DNA of 64,000 bases. Origin: Tissierella sp032104385. GTDB taxonomy: Bacteria > Bacillota > Clostridia > Tissierellales > Tissierellaceae. The stretch spans positions 1 through 64,000 of the forward strand of contig NZ_DAMCHJ010000001.1 in assembly GCF_032104385.1 (NCBI RefSeq), given 5' to 3'. The position numbers were made by a program, and so were the translations under genes. Numbering within the stretch: position 1 is the stretch's first letter; the number at the start of each line of letters is the position of its first letter. Under the pieces are notes generated by a model that did no database searches, was not told the origin of the DNA, and saw only the letters and a list, made by a program, of their open reading frames with translations. Of this stretch, positions 45,593 through 55,481 are shown one piece after another.

Positions 45593-45630
45593 AAAAGAAC
45601 CCCTTTGGATTTCTCCATTGGGGTTCTTCT
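45593..45630 (-). terminator. Terminator of the S-layer protein gene
   Basis: AAGAACCCC paired with GGGGTTCTT, 16-nt loop, T-rich tail on the minus strand, ~35 bp after the S-layer gene stop. Confidence 0.88.
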
Positions 45631-45666
45631 TTAATTAAGAAATAGCTTCTCAATTAAGTTACTTTA

Positions 45667-48600
45667 TTATTTTACTTCTATTGGAGCAACAGTGTGTGGA
45701 ACTGTTACTGTAAATACTTTAGTATCTTTAATTGTTGACTCTGTTCCATCGGTTATAGTTACAGTAATTTCAAATGTGAATGTTTCTGCTTGTTTTGTTA
45801 TTTCTACTGGAGCAGTTCCAGTTACTCCTGTTACTGCCTTGTAACTTAACTCATATTTTGCACCATTAGTATGAGCACTTGGTTCAGCTATAGAACCTTT
45901 AGTTTCATCAGTATTAGTAACTGCAAGTGTTGTTAAATCTGCTTTTGCTTTTGCCACATTTGCTACTGCTGTTTCTAATGCTGTTATTTTACTTTCAGCA
46001 TCAGTTAACTTAGTAACGTTACCAGGTGTTAATAGAGCTACTTCAGCTGAAGTTAAAGTATTATATGCGTCTCTTGCTTCTTTAACTTGTGCCTTGTGTT
46101 CTAATGTAACATCAGTTTTTGCTGGTAATTTTGCTAATTTAGCATCTACTGCTGCTACTTTATTCGCTGCATCAAAAGCTTTTCTAGCATTTGTTACAGT
46201 AGTTTTAGCAGCATTTATTCTGCCTTGTAAATCAGCTTTTGTTGTAGCTGGCGCAACGTCAGCTGGTAATTTATCAACTGCTTTTTGAGCTGTTTCTAAT
46301 GCTGCTTCTGCTGCTTTTAGATTCGCTTCGTCTGTTAACACTTTTCCTGCTGCTGTTTCTAATGCTGTTACTGCTTCTTGAGCTGCTTTTAAGTTAGCTG
46401 CATCTTTTGATGCTGCAGAAACTTTTATAGTAACTACATCTTTATCTATGGTTACTTCATCACCAATTGTTACTCCGTCAAAGCTACCTAATGCAAGAAC
46501 TTTACCATCAGCTTTAACAACAGTATCTTTGTTCGCTCTGTAGATTACTCCGCCTACGATCATTTGATCTTTAGCTGGGTTAACATAAGTTACTAGATTC
46601 TTTTCTTCTGGCTTACCTGGTGTTGTTCCTGTTCCAGAACCTTTACCAACAGTAATACCAGTTTCTTTGTAGATATTCACACCATCTTTAATATCTGTTG
46701 CTTCATCATCAATTAATCTTTCGATTACTCTGATGTTTACTTTGTTTTCTACTACAAAGTATACTGAATCACCTTTTCTGATATTAGAAGTTGTCTTCTT
46801 AGCATCTTCTTCGTAAACAACTGCATTGCTTGATAGTTTATATTCTGTCTTATCAGTACCTATCTTAATGATGTTACCATCTTTCTCTGTAACAACACCT
46901 GCTACATAAGATAAGTCACCTTGAGCTGTGTTAAATAATTCTATCTTACCGCTACTCTTAGTCTTAGCAATGAATGCTCTTTCCTTATAGAAGCTACTTA
47001 ATTTAACATTACTGTTCTTATCTAACTTATCTACTTGTCTTTCTTCTACTTTACCAGTTTCGTATGAAGCGTATTTTACCAATACATCTCCACCCTTAGT
47101 CCATTTATCGATGATGTAAACTGCTTCTTCATCTGATGATGTAGATGCACCTTTACCAATAAATATTACTGCATCAACGTCTACGTTGTTGTTTCTCTTA
47201 GTGAATACATAGTATTCTAATTCTGAGTCATATTTGTTTTCTGACATATCTTTCCATTTTGAAATTGAGAAGTCATCAACATCAAAGTCTTTTAAGAATC
47301 CTGTTCTACCGCTGTTAAGTTTTAATCCCTCAGCATCGATAATAACTGCTTTATCATCTATTGCAAATGATTTAGTTTCATCCTTCTTGTCATGTAATGC
47401 GGAAGGAACACTGTCTTTACCAAAGTCTTTGTTTTCTTTCATTACCCAAGTGTTTGTAGGATCCATTACATAAAGTTCATCTTCAGCAATTTCTCCTGCT
47501 TTGTTAAGTTTGAACTTAACAACGTCACCGTCTTTAATTTCTGTATCTCTAGTGATAAGTTTCTTATCGCTATCTTTCATTTCAACACCATATTTGTCAA
47601 GTAATACTGGTCTACTTAAACTCTTTTCTTTTTCTACTCTATATGTGATTTCTTCTCCATCTTTCCCATCAACATAAGTGTAAATTTTAACTCTGTCATT
47701 GTCGCTATATGCTTTTACAACAACACCATATTTATATCCTGATGTAGCTTTTGTTTTAGTAGTTAGGAAAGCGATTCTGCCTGCTGCATCAAGATATGCT
47801 GTCATAGTTTCTTCGTCTGCGTCTTCCATATCTGTTGCCCATTCGTCATTATCTTTTCCAGTCCACTCTTTTACTTCTTCAAATCCTTCAACACTGTAGT
47901 AAGCTTGATATTGTTTTGTTCCTTCTGAAACATATTGAACTACTTTAGTTTGTTTATCTCCTAATGTTACTCTGTCATTCTTAACTTTTGATAGTTTTCC
48001 TTCTACAGCATTGTCTTGAACTACTACAACTACTGCATAGTCATCTCCATCATATTCTTGTTTTTGTGCATAAACTATGTTTCCTTCTTTAATATCTTCT
48101 ACATCAAGATTATTTCCTAATGTATCAAATACTAATACTCCATCATAGTTTCCATCTTTACTTAAATCTAAGTCAAAGTCTTCAGTAGTTTGGCTAATAC
48201 CTTCTAATAGACCTTTTTTGTTTTCTCTAACTAACATCCATGGAAGCGCTTCTGAACTGTCCATGATTTCAGCGTATACGATTCTGTTGTTTTTAACAAC
48301 GAATTTACCTACATGACCTACAACATCATTTATTTTTGCATCGATTCCATCTTTTTCAACGCTTAATTCAACGTATTTATCATCTTTTGAATCAAATACA
48401 TATACTGTTGCTTCTTTATCGAATTTATAATCTTTGTCAAATTTTACAAGAGAAATTTCTTCAATTGCTCCATCTTTACCTGTTGGTATTTCACTTACAT
48501 AGTCAAAGTATGCTTTGTCATCATTTTCTACTTCGATATAAACTACTTTGTCTTTGTTATCCATATATACGGATACTTCTTCACCTACGAATTTTCTTGG

Positions 48601-49485
48601 GTTTACAGCTTTTGCGATTCTGAAATCTTTTTCATCGCCTTCTTTATAGTCTTTTCTAACGGAATTAGTTTCTTTCTTATCGATGTCTTTTAAGAATTTA
48701 ACAGTTATTTCATCTGCATCTAATCCATCATTAACTATTTTATCAGCTATAACTCTTGTATCTTCATATTTACTAATATCTAATTTGTCTTTTAATAAAG
48801 TCTTTTCTGTTTCTTTATATTCTACTGTACCATCTTTATATGTTTCTACTTTTACAACGTCTCCGTCTAATGTGTTGTTAACTAATACAGCTACATCTCC
48901 TCTATTAGCTGAACTAACAGCGCTGTCAAATTTAACTCCAGCAGTGATTCCTGCTTCTGCTGCTTTTGCAACATAGTTTCCTGGCCAAGTTCCTTTTAAG
49001 AAGTTATCTTGGTATCCTAATGCTCTAACTAACATAGTTAATGCTTCTGCATAGGAAACTTGTTTTTCTGGTTGGAATGTTCCATTGTTATATCCTTTTA
49101 TAAGTCCTTGTCCTGATGCAACATTGATATATCCTGATGCCCAGTGACTTGCTGGAACGTCTGAGAACTTAGTATTTCCTGTTGCTGCTTTAGTAGCATT
49201 ACCTATTCCTAATGCTTCTATTAATATTTTAGCAAATTCTGCTCTTGTAACTTCTTTTTCTGGTTTGAATGAACCATCTGGGTATCCACCTACGATACCA
49301 AATGCAACTAATCTTGATACTGCTTTTTCATAATCTGTTCCAATTACATCCTTTGGAACTTTTGTTAATTCTTTGTCTGCTTTTTCAACTTCTGCTGCGT
49401 GAGCAACTGTGAATGAAGCTGCAAAACTTCCTAGTATCATGGATAATACTAGAAGAAATGAAAATATTCTTTTCATCTTATTCAT
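45667..49485 (-). CDS. S-layer protein with three N-terminal SLH domains
   Basis: 1272 residues. Signal peptide ~1-31 (cleavage after AHAA), three SLH modules (~45-205; best seen in GIVGGYPDGSFKPEKEVTRAEF and FSDVPASHWASGYINVASG, each here given only in part), a long Lys/Asp-rich beta domain (~210-985) and a distinct C-terminus: Ala-rich helical repeats (~1045-1185) and a final Ig-like strand-rich domain. SLH modules bind pyruvylated wall polymer. Size, domain plan, a consensus promoter and a long leader mark it as the probable main S-layer subunit. The helical part has higher GC and biased codons relative to the rest. Confidence 0.9.
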   Translation of the reverse strand: MNKMKRIFSFLLVLSMILGSFAASFTVAHAAEVEKADKELTKVPKDVIGTDYEKAVSRLVAFGIVGGYPDGSFKPEKEVTRAEFAKILIEALGIGNATKAATGNTKFSDVPASHWASGYINVASGQGLIKGYNNGTFQPEKQVSYAEALTMLVRALGYQDNFLKGTWPGNYVAKAAEAGITAGVKFDSAVSSANRGDVAVLVNNTLDGDVVKVETYKDGTVEYKETEKTLLKDKLDISKYEDTRVIADKIVNDGLDADEITVKFLKDIDKKETNSVRKDYKEGDEKDFRIAKAVNPRKFVGEEVSVYMDNKDKVVYIEVENDDKAYFDYVSEIPTGKDGAIEEISLVKFDKDYKFDKEATVYVFDSKDDKYVELSVEKDGIDAKINDVVGHVGKFVVKNNRIVYAEIMDSSEALPWMLVRENKKGLLEGISQTTEDFDLDLSKDGNYDGVLVFDTLGNNLDVEDIKEGNIVYAQKQEYDGDDYAVVVVVQDNAVEGKLSKVKNDRVTLGDKQTKVVQYVSEGTKQYQAYYSVEGFEEVKEWTGKDNDEWATDMEDADEETMTAYLDAAGRIAFLTTKTKATSGYKYGVVVKAYSDNDRVKIYTYVDGKDGEEITYRVEKEKSLSRPVLLDKYGVEMKDSDKKLITRDTEIKDGDVVKFKLNKAGEIAEDELYVMDPTNTWVMKENKDFGKDSVPSALHDKKDETKSFAIDDKAVIIDAEGLKLNSGRTGFLKDFDVDDFSISKWKDMSENKYDSELEYYVFTKRNNNVDVDAVIFIGKGASTSSDEEAVYIIDKWTKGGDVLVKYASYETGKVEERQVDKLDKNSNVKLSSFYKERAFIAKTKSSGKIELFNTAQGDLSYVAGVVTEKDGNIIKIGTDKTEYKLSSNAVVYEEDAKKTTSNIRKGDSVYFVVENKVNIRVIERLIDDEATDIKDGVNIYKETGITVGKGSGTGTTPGKPEEKNLVTYVNPAKDQMIVGGVIYRANKDTVVKADGKVLALGSFDGVTIGDEVTIDKDVVTIKVSAASKDAANLKAAQEAVTALETAAGKVLTDEANLKAAEAALETAQKAVDKLPADVAPATTKADLQGRINAAKTTVTNARKAFDAANKVAAVDAKLAKLPAKTDVTLEHKAQVKEARDAYNTLTSAEVALLTPGNVTKLTDAESKITALETAVANVAKAKADLTTLAVTNTDETKGSIAEPSAHTNGAKYELSYKAVTGVTGTAPVEITKQAETFTFEITVTITDGTESTIKDTKVFTVTVPHTVAPIEVK

Positions 49486-49539
49486 GCTGTATTTCCTCCT
49501 TTTTTTTATTTACTTTTTTTTGAAGTAGTTTTGATCTTA

Positions 49540-49574
49540 GTTTGATGGCAAACCCTTCAATAAATCCATCAAAC
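49540..49574 (-). promoter_or_regulatory. Hairpin in the S-layer mRNA leader
   Basis: GTTTGATGG and its complement, a 9-bp perfect stem with a 17-nt loop, in the ~139-nt untranslated leader. Structured leaders often stabilise S-layer mRNAs. Confidence 0.6.
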
Positions 49575-49630
49575 TTGTAAGAGTTTGGTTTAACTGCAAA
49601 GTTTTCCCTAAACCCCACATCATATTAATT

Positions 49631-49659
49631 ATTATAGCATCAACCTTTATGAAGGTCAA
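49631..49659 (-). promoter_or_regulatory. Strong sigma-A promoter of the S-layer gene
   Basis: Minus strand TTGACC (49659-49654), 17 nt, TATAAT (49636-49631). Predicted start near 49624, giving a ~139-nt leader. Confidence 0.82.
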
Positions 49660-49673
49660 TGATTATAAGAAGT

Positions 49674-49773
49674 TGTAACATAACTGTAATATTGTAATAA
49701 TTTAATGCCGTAACTTCTTTATATTTACATTATATATGGTCTTTCTCCAAAATACCATTACAGTTATGTTACA
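49674..49773. repeat. Pair of 17-bp inverted repeats upstream of the S-layer promoter
   Basis: TGTAACATAACTGTAAT at 49674-49690 and its exact reverse complement at 49757-49773, 66 bp apart. The inner copy ends 15 bp upstream of the -35 box. The region between has no gene. Confidence 0.7.
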
Positions 49774-49784
49774 TTTATATTTCT

Positions 49785-52700
49785 TTATTGTGCTTCTATT
49801 GTCTTCCTCTTTGCCTTCTTATTTTCAAACACAATAAAGGATGCTGGTATTACAAGTACTGTCAGCACAGAGGATACCATTAGTCCAAATATTATAGTAT
49901 ATGCTAATGGTGCCCAAAGGCTTCCTCCTCTTATTCCCATAGGAACTAATCCTATAACTGTTGTAACCATACCTATGGTAATAGGTCTTAGTCTAGCCAT
50001 GGAAGCAGTCTTTACTGCATCTAAGGTTTCCATGCCTGTTCTCTTTAGAATATTGATATAGTCTAGGAGAACTATTCCGTTGTTAACTACAACTCCCATT
50101 AAACTGACTACTCCGTTTAATGCCATAAATCCTAATGGGAATCCGGTTATCTTTAACCCTAGTATAACCCCTATAAAGGATAGTGGTATAGTTCCCATGA
50201 TTATAAGCGGCTGTCTTAAATCAAAGAATTGGAACATTAGTATTAAATAAACCAATACTATTGCCAATATAGAAGGTGCTACAAGGGATTCAAAGGCTTC
50301 TACCCTATCTTCGTTCTCTCCACCAAATTCATAGCTATAGCCTTCTGGTACTTCAAAGTCTTTCATTCTTTCTTCTACTATCTTTAAAACTTCTGCTGCA
50401 CTATGACCTGACTTTGGATGAAATCCTACAGTTATAGTACGATCTCTGTTTCTTCTTATTATTCTGTTTAAATTGAATTCTGATTTTATTTCTGCTATCT
50501 GATTAATAGGTACGTTTTTACCTGTTATTTGTGATGTTATAAATATATTGTTTAACATATCTACATTTTTTCTTTGCTCAGAAGGTATTCTCAAAACAAC
50601 CGGCACGTCATCATCAGAATTATCTGGTCTTAGCTTTGTCATCTCTAATCCGTTTACTGCCATTCTTACTGTAGAGGATATATCATAGTTAGTCAATCCT
50701 ACCATACTGGCTTTATCCTGATTTACATCTATGGTCATCTTAAGTGTCTTTGAACCATAGTCATCTTGAACGTGTTGCCCTTCTTCTATTGTATATAAAA
50801 TTTCTTTTATTTGATTGGATATTTCCTTTAATACATCTACATCTTTACCTGTTACCCTCACCTGTACAGGTAATTCTACTGGGATAGCATTTTCCAGTTG
50901 TTTTACCTCAATTCTTGCTCCTGGTATATTCTCATTTAATTTACGTTGAATATTTTCTATCTGTGCTATTTCTCCATTTACTACAAATTGTCCTTTGTTA
51001 CTAGCTATTTGATTTCCAAAGAATGAAGGATAGAATTTAGGGATACCATCTCCTACTTTGGATAGAAAGTTAGTAACAGAAGTGTCTTCTAAAAGCAATG
51101 CTTCTATGTCTTCTATTATTTCATGAGTTTTCTCCACAGTAGTTCCTTCTGCAAGGGTAACATCAATTATATACTGATCCCTTTCTACAAATGGGAATAG
51201 TTGAAGTCCAAGAGTTGGTATAAGTAAACTCGTTAAAGCTAATACACCAACTGCTATTAATATGGCAGTTCTTGGCTTTTCCAATGCTTGATCTAAGAAA
51301 AGCTCATAGAATTTCAGAAAAGCTTCACCAAGCTTATTAGCCAATATTTTTCTTTTCTTAGTTGGCACCTCTTCCTTTTTCTTTTCCTTTAGGAAAGTAT
51401 ATCCCATGGCCGGAACCACTGTTAAGGATATTAAATAGGAACTCATCAAGGCTATTGTAACCATTACAGGTAAATCCTTAACAAATTTTCCTGCAACTCC
51501 TTTCATCATAGCAAGTGGCAAGAATGAAGCAACTGTTGTTAATGTAGATGTCAGTATTGCTATTCTTACTTCCTTTATCCCATCTGTAATAGCAAGTTTT
51601 CTTTCCTTGCCTTGAGATAGATGTAAATCCATATTATCATTGGCAACTATTGCATTGGATACTAATAATCCAAGACAAACTATTAATGAAGCAATGGATA
51701 CTTGATGAAGTATGATACCAAAGAACTTCATAAATACAAAGGTTGCCATAACTGTTATTGGAATAGCAGAAGATACTACTATAGCTGATCTTGGTCCCAT
51801 AGTTAAAAACACTACAACAACTACCAATAATATAGCTGCTATTAAGTTTCCTTCAAAATCCTTTATAGCATCGTTTACATATTCTGATTGGTCAGTTATT
51901 ATATTTAGATTCATTCCACTTGGAAGAGTCTTTTCATATTCCTTTAGGGATTTTCTTATTTTCTCCCCTATTTTAACTATATTTTCTCCTTCAGAATATT
52001 TTAATGTTAAAAGAAGGGCTTTTTCACCGTTTCCACTAACATAGATATCCCTTTCTCCTTCTTGTTCCGTTATATTTGCAATATCCTTTAAGTATATGAT
52101 ATTACCTGCTTCCGACATTCCAACTATTGTATTTTTAATATCATTTATATCATTATATTCACCTGTAGTTGTAATAGGTATATTAGATTGCTGAAGTTTT
52201 AAACTTCCTCCTGGAATATTAATATTCCTAGCCTTTAAAGCCATACCTATGGTATTCATAGGTATTTTAAAGTTTCTCATTCTAAGTAAATCCAAGTCAA
52301 TGTGTATCTCATCTTTTATATGTCCGTCTATTTCTACCCTGGCTACTCCATCTATTTTCTCTATTCTCTCTTGTAATTCATCTGCTACCAATTTTAAATC
52401 CTTATATTTATAATCGTCACCGCTTATGGTAAATAGCATACCATAGGTATCTACTAACTCCGTATCTACTTCTGGATCATAGGCACCATCTGGTAACTCT
52501 ACTTCATCTACCTTATCCTTTAACTTATTCCATGTTTCTGTTATCTGCTCATCTGTTAAATCCTTTAGCCTAACTATTATAACCCCTACATTGTCTAAGG
52601 AATAACTGGTCATAAGCTTTATATTTGGAATTTCATTTATTTTATCTTCCAATGGTTTTACGATTAATCTCTCTACGTCTTCTGGAGTAGCCCCTGGATA

Positions 52701-52844
52701 AATGGTTTTTACTGTTGCACCTGGAGATACAACGTCTGGATTTTCCTGTCTTTCCATTTCTACATATACATATATTCCTGATAAAATTATAAATAGGGAT
52801 AATACTGCAACTATACTTCTATGTTCTATACACCATTTAGTCAT
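49785..52844 (-). CDS. RND family efflux permease
   Basis: 1019 residues, AcrB/MexB-like: 12 transmembrane helices in two halves and two large extracytoplasmic loops, each half with a porter domain. TM4, where E. coli AcrB has Asp407-Asp408, reads LLVSNAIVANDNMD here, so the Asp pair is replaced by Ser396-Asn397 with Asp403 and Asp406 just downstream. TM10/11 motif GVVVNNGIVLLDYIN is present. Start choice: ATG 52844, overlapping the adaptor stop by 8 bp, is better spaced from AGGAG than the TTG at 52853. Exports drugs, lipids or peptides; substrate unknown. Confidence 0.9.
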   Translation of the reverse strand: MTKWCIEHRSIVAVLSLFIILSGIYVYVEMERQENPDVVSPGATVKTIYPGATPEDVERLIVKPLEDKINEIPNIKLMTSYSLDNVGVIIVRLKDLTDEQITETWNKLKDKVDEVELPDGAYDPEVDTELVDTYGMLFTISGDDYKYKDLKLVADELQERIEKIDGVARVEIDGHIKDEIHIDLDLLRMRNFKIPMNTIGMALKARNINIPGGSLKLQQSNIPITTTGEYNDINDIKNTIVGMSEAGNIIYLKDIANITEQEGERDIYVSGNGEKALLLTLKYSEGENIVKIGEKIRKSLKEYEKTLPSGMNLNIITDQSEYVNDAIKDFEGNLIAAILLVVVVVFLTMGPRSAIVVSSAIPITVMATFVFMKFFGIILHQVSIASLIVCLGLLVSNAIVANDNMDLHLSQGKERKLAITDGIKEVRIAILTSTLTTVASFLPLAMMKGVAGKFVKDLPVMVTIALMSSYLISLTVVPAMGYTFLKEKKKEEVPTKKRKILANKLGEAFLKFYELFLDQALEKPRTAILIAVGVLALTSLLIPTLGLQLFPFVERDQYIIDVTLAEGTTVEKTHEIIEDIEALLLEDTSVTNFLSKVGDGIPKFYPSFFGNQIASNKGQFVVNGEIAQIENIQRKLNENIPGARIEVKQLENAIPVELPVQVRVTGKDVDVLKEISNQIKEILYTIEEGQHVQDDYGSKTLKMTIDVNQDKASMVGLTNYDISSTVRMAVNGLEMTKLRPDNSDDDVPVVLRIPSEQRKNVDMLNNIFITSQITGKNVPINQIAEIKSEFNLNRIIRRNRDRTITVGFHPKSGHSAAEVLKIVEERMKDFEVPEGYSYEFGGENEDRVEAFESLVAPSILAIVLVYLILMFQFFDLRQPLIIMGTIPLSFIGVILGLKITGFPLGFMALNGVVSLMGVVVNNGIVLLDYINILKRTGMETLDAVKTASMARLRPITIGMVTTVIGLVPMGIRGGSLWAPLAYTIIFGLMVSSVLTVLVIPASFIVFENKKAKRKTIEAQ

Positions 52845-54015
52845 TTTCTTCAACTCTCCTAGCGTTTACTTCTTCTCCTTCTAAAAGACCGAATTGCCCA
52901 TGTATAACTACCAATTCACCATCCTTCAGTCCTTCGACAATTTGTATATGATCCCCAAATACTGCTCCTACTTTTACTTCTCTTTTACTTACTGTTTTTG
53001 CATTTTCGTCATATACAAAGATTGTAGATTTATTAGCATCATCTACTACTGAATCTATAGGTACAATTATTGTAGTTACTTTATCCATATTTATAACTAC
53101 ATTGGCTATCATTCCAGGTTTTATATCTCCATCTTTATTATCTATATCTATTTTTACTCCAAAGGTTCTAGTTTCTAAATCAGCTGTAGCATCTATATTG
53201 GATATAGCCCCTTCTAATTCCTTATCTATACCGTAGATAAATAATTTTACTTTTTCTCCTACCTTTATATTATCTATTAAATTATCTGGAACTCCTACTT
53301 CTACTTCCAGTGTGTCTAGTCTTCCTAATACAAAGGCTGGATAGCCCGGTGCTATGGTTTCCCCTACTTCAAAGATTTGTTTTACTACTGTACCATCTAT
53401 TGGACTATGAATTACAGTATCACTTAATTGTGACTGTGCTAATTCTAGTGCTGCGCCTGCTTGCCTAAGTTGTGCTTCTGATGTTTCTTTTGCATCTAAT
53501 GCTTCTTTATATTTATTTTCTGCAACTACCAATGATACTTCTAATTCTTCTACTGTTTTAGTAGCTACAGCACCTTTTTCATGTAATCTCCTTACTCTAT
53601 CTAATTGGGTTTTGATAAAGTCCAAATTAGCCTTAGCTTGATTTATAGAGGAATCTATTTTAGAGCTAAGCTGCATATTTAAGGAATCATATTGTGCTTG
53701 AGCTGCTATTACCCCTAGTTCATAATCATGGGGATTTAAACTCATAAGTGCTTGACCTTCTGATATACGGTCACCTTCTTTTACATAAATATTTCCTACA
53801 ACCCCTGCAACCTTAAAACCCTGTTTTACTAATTGAGCAGGCTTCACATTACCACTGATTTCAATATCATCAGAATAATCTTGTGTCTTTACTTCCATTA
53901 TTTTAACAGGTTTCAATGGCTCCGCCACTACCTCTACATCTTTCTCTTTACAACCATAAAGCATAGTTGTTAAAATCACTAATAGTATTAATACTTTTGT
54001 TTTACGTGATTTCAT
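52837..54015 (-). CDS. RND periplasmic adaptor/membrane fusion protein, lipoprotein
   Basis: 392 residues. Lipobox LYGC (Cys ~22), a lipoyl-like half (VKEGDRISEGQALMSL, ~77-92), a coiled-coil hairpin (~100-195), the second lipoyl half beginning HSPIDGTVVKQIFEVGE, then beta-barrel and membrane-proximal domains. It links the RND pump to the TolC-like partner encoded upstream. Operon order is MarR, TolC-like, adaptor, RND. Confidence 0.9.
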   Translation of the reverse strand: MKSRKTKVLILLVILTTMLYGCKEKDVEVVAEPLKPVKIMEVKTQDYSDDIEISGNVKPAQLVKQGFKVAGVVGNIYVKEGDRISEGQALMSLNPHDYELGVIAAQAQYDSLNMQLSSKIDSSINQAKANLDFIKTQLDRVRRLHEKGAVATKTVEELEVSLVVAENKYKEALDAKETSEAQLRQAGAALELAQSQLSDTVIHSPIDGTVVKQIFEVGETIAPGYPAFVLGRLDTLEVEVGVPDNLIDNIKVGEKVKLFIYGIDKELEGAISNIDATADLETRTFGVKIDIDNKDGDIKPGMIANVVINMDKVTTIIVPIDSVVDDANKSTIFVYDENAKTVSKREVKVGAVFGDHIQIVEGLKDGELVVIHGQFGLLEGEEVNARRVEEND

Positions 54016-54053
54016 GTTTTCCCCCTCCAGTTATATGAATTATATTAGATATT

Positions 54054-55478
54054 TTAGTAAATAAAGTTCCCCGTATTGTTTAGATACTGCATACGCGCTA
54101 AATTATATGCATATGTTATCTTTACAACATTTTCTTCGATTTCTGCTAGCTTTTCTTCTGCTGCTAAAACTTCTATTATAGTACCAGCTGAGTCCTCTAG
54201 GTTTAAGTTCTTTAGCAAACTAGTCTGTACTCCAAACCCTTCTTTATATTTTAATGTTGCAATCTCTAGGTTCCCCTCTGCTTCTTTAATCATTTCCTTT
54301 GTAGATTCTAGCATGGAGGCTACTGTATTAACAGTGTTATAGGATTGACGTATTGAGCTTTCAACTTCTAGTTTAGCCTGATCAAAGTTTATTAAAGATT
54401 TTTCCTTTAATGCCTCTGCCTCTTTATATTGAAAAGTATTAGATGTATACTTTTTCTTAGTTTCGTTGAAGTTTGTATTATATACTACTACTTCTCCTAA
54501 AGTCTTTTTTATCTCTAATCTCTCTTTCATACCATTGATTAGTCCATTATCTAGATTGAAGTTTTCTGGTTTCTCCACAAGTACATCTGTTAGAACTAAT
54601 TCCTTATCAAACCCTACATTTAAATTTTTCTTTAATTCAACTAGGGCATTTTCTAAATCCCCTTTTGCCTTTTCATATTGTATTTTAGTGGATTTATAAT
54701 ATGTGCTTGCTACAAGCATATCATCCTTAGCCTTTAGTCCTTCATTATAGCTGGCAGTTGCAAATTCATATTGTTTTTTACCTCTTTCCATTGCCTTTCC
54801 CTTTGCCTCTACCATTTGTTTAGCCTGAAGTACATCATAATAATTTTTTTGTATCAATAATGCAATACTGTTTTTATAAATATCAAAGGATGCTTGAGTA
54901 ACTTCAAAACTAATATCTGCCATGGTATTTAATACATCAGAAGTAGAATCTACATTTAATGCATCTAAACTTGCAAAATCAAGGGCAGTCGAAATATTTC
55001 CTCCTGCTTCTTGAAGAGAATTTATTATTTTTAAATTTCCACTACTTAACTGTCCCTTAGAATCCTCAATGGATTTTTTGATTCCTGATTTTATACTGTC
55101 TTGCATTTCAGTAGGTAAGCTATCTATTTTGGTTCCAGCTTTAATTACTTTTCCATCACCTAAGGATATATCACTTGGAACTACCCCTTGATTTAAAAGT
55201 CCCTCTGCTTGGTTTATTTGTTTCTGTGCATCTCTTAAATCATCATCACCACGTCTTAATTTCTTAGTAGAATAGTGGGATCTATCCTTTGTTATATCTG
55301 CTAATTTAATCTCTGCTTCTACTTGATCTAAGGCTAAACTATTTTCTATTCCCATAAGAACTGCTTCTTCCATTGTTAGTTTTAATACCTTATCCTCTGC
55401 TGCAAAGGTTTCCATAGTGGAGCCTAAAATCATAGTACATATAATGGCAGAAATTATTTTTTTCTTTATTCCTTTCAT
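54054..55478 (-). CDS. TolC-like outer-component protein
   Basis: 474 residues. Signal peptide ~1-27, then two long alpha-helical repeats with the TolC pattern (EEAVLMGIENSLALDQVEAEI; EVESSIRQSYNTVNT; EGNLEIATLKYKEGFGVQT). No trans-membrane beta-strand region is obvious. TolC-fold proteins form the exit tube in diderms; in a Firmicute with an S-layer the protein may span the wall instead, which is inference. It starts 3 bp after the MarR gene stop. Confidence 0.83.
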   Translation of the reverse strand: MKGIKKKIISAIICTMILGSTMETFAAEDKVLKLTMEEAVLMGIENSLALDQVEAEIKLADITKDRSHYSTKKLRRGDDDLRDAQKQINQAEGLLNQGVVPSDISLGDGKVIKAGTKIDSLPTEMQDSIKSGIKKSIEDSKGQLSSGNLKIINSLQEAGGNISTALDFASLDALNVDSTSDVLNTMADISFEVTQASFDIYKNSIALLIQKNYYDVLQAKQMVEAKGKAMERGKKQYEFATASYNEGLKAKDDMLVASTYYKSTKIQYEKAKGDLENALVELKKNLNVGFDKELVLTDVLVEKPENFNLDNGLINGMKERLEIKKTLGEVVVYNTNFNETKKKYTSNTFQYKEAEALKEKSLINFDQAKLEVESSIRQSYNTVNTVASMLESTKEMIKEAEGNLEIATLKYKEGFGVQTSLLKNLNLEDSAGTIIEVLAAEEKLAEIEENVVKITYAYNLARMQYLNNTGNFIY

Positions 55479-55481
55479 TTT

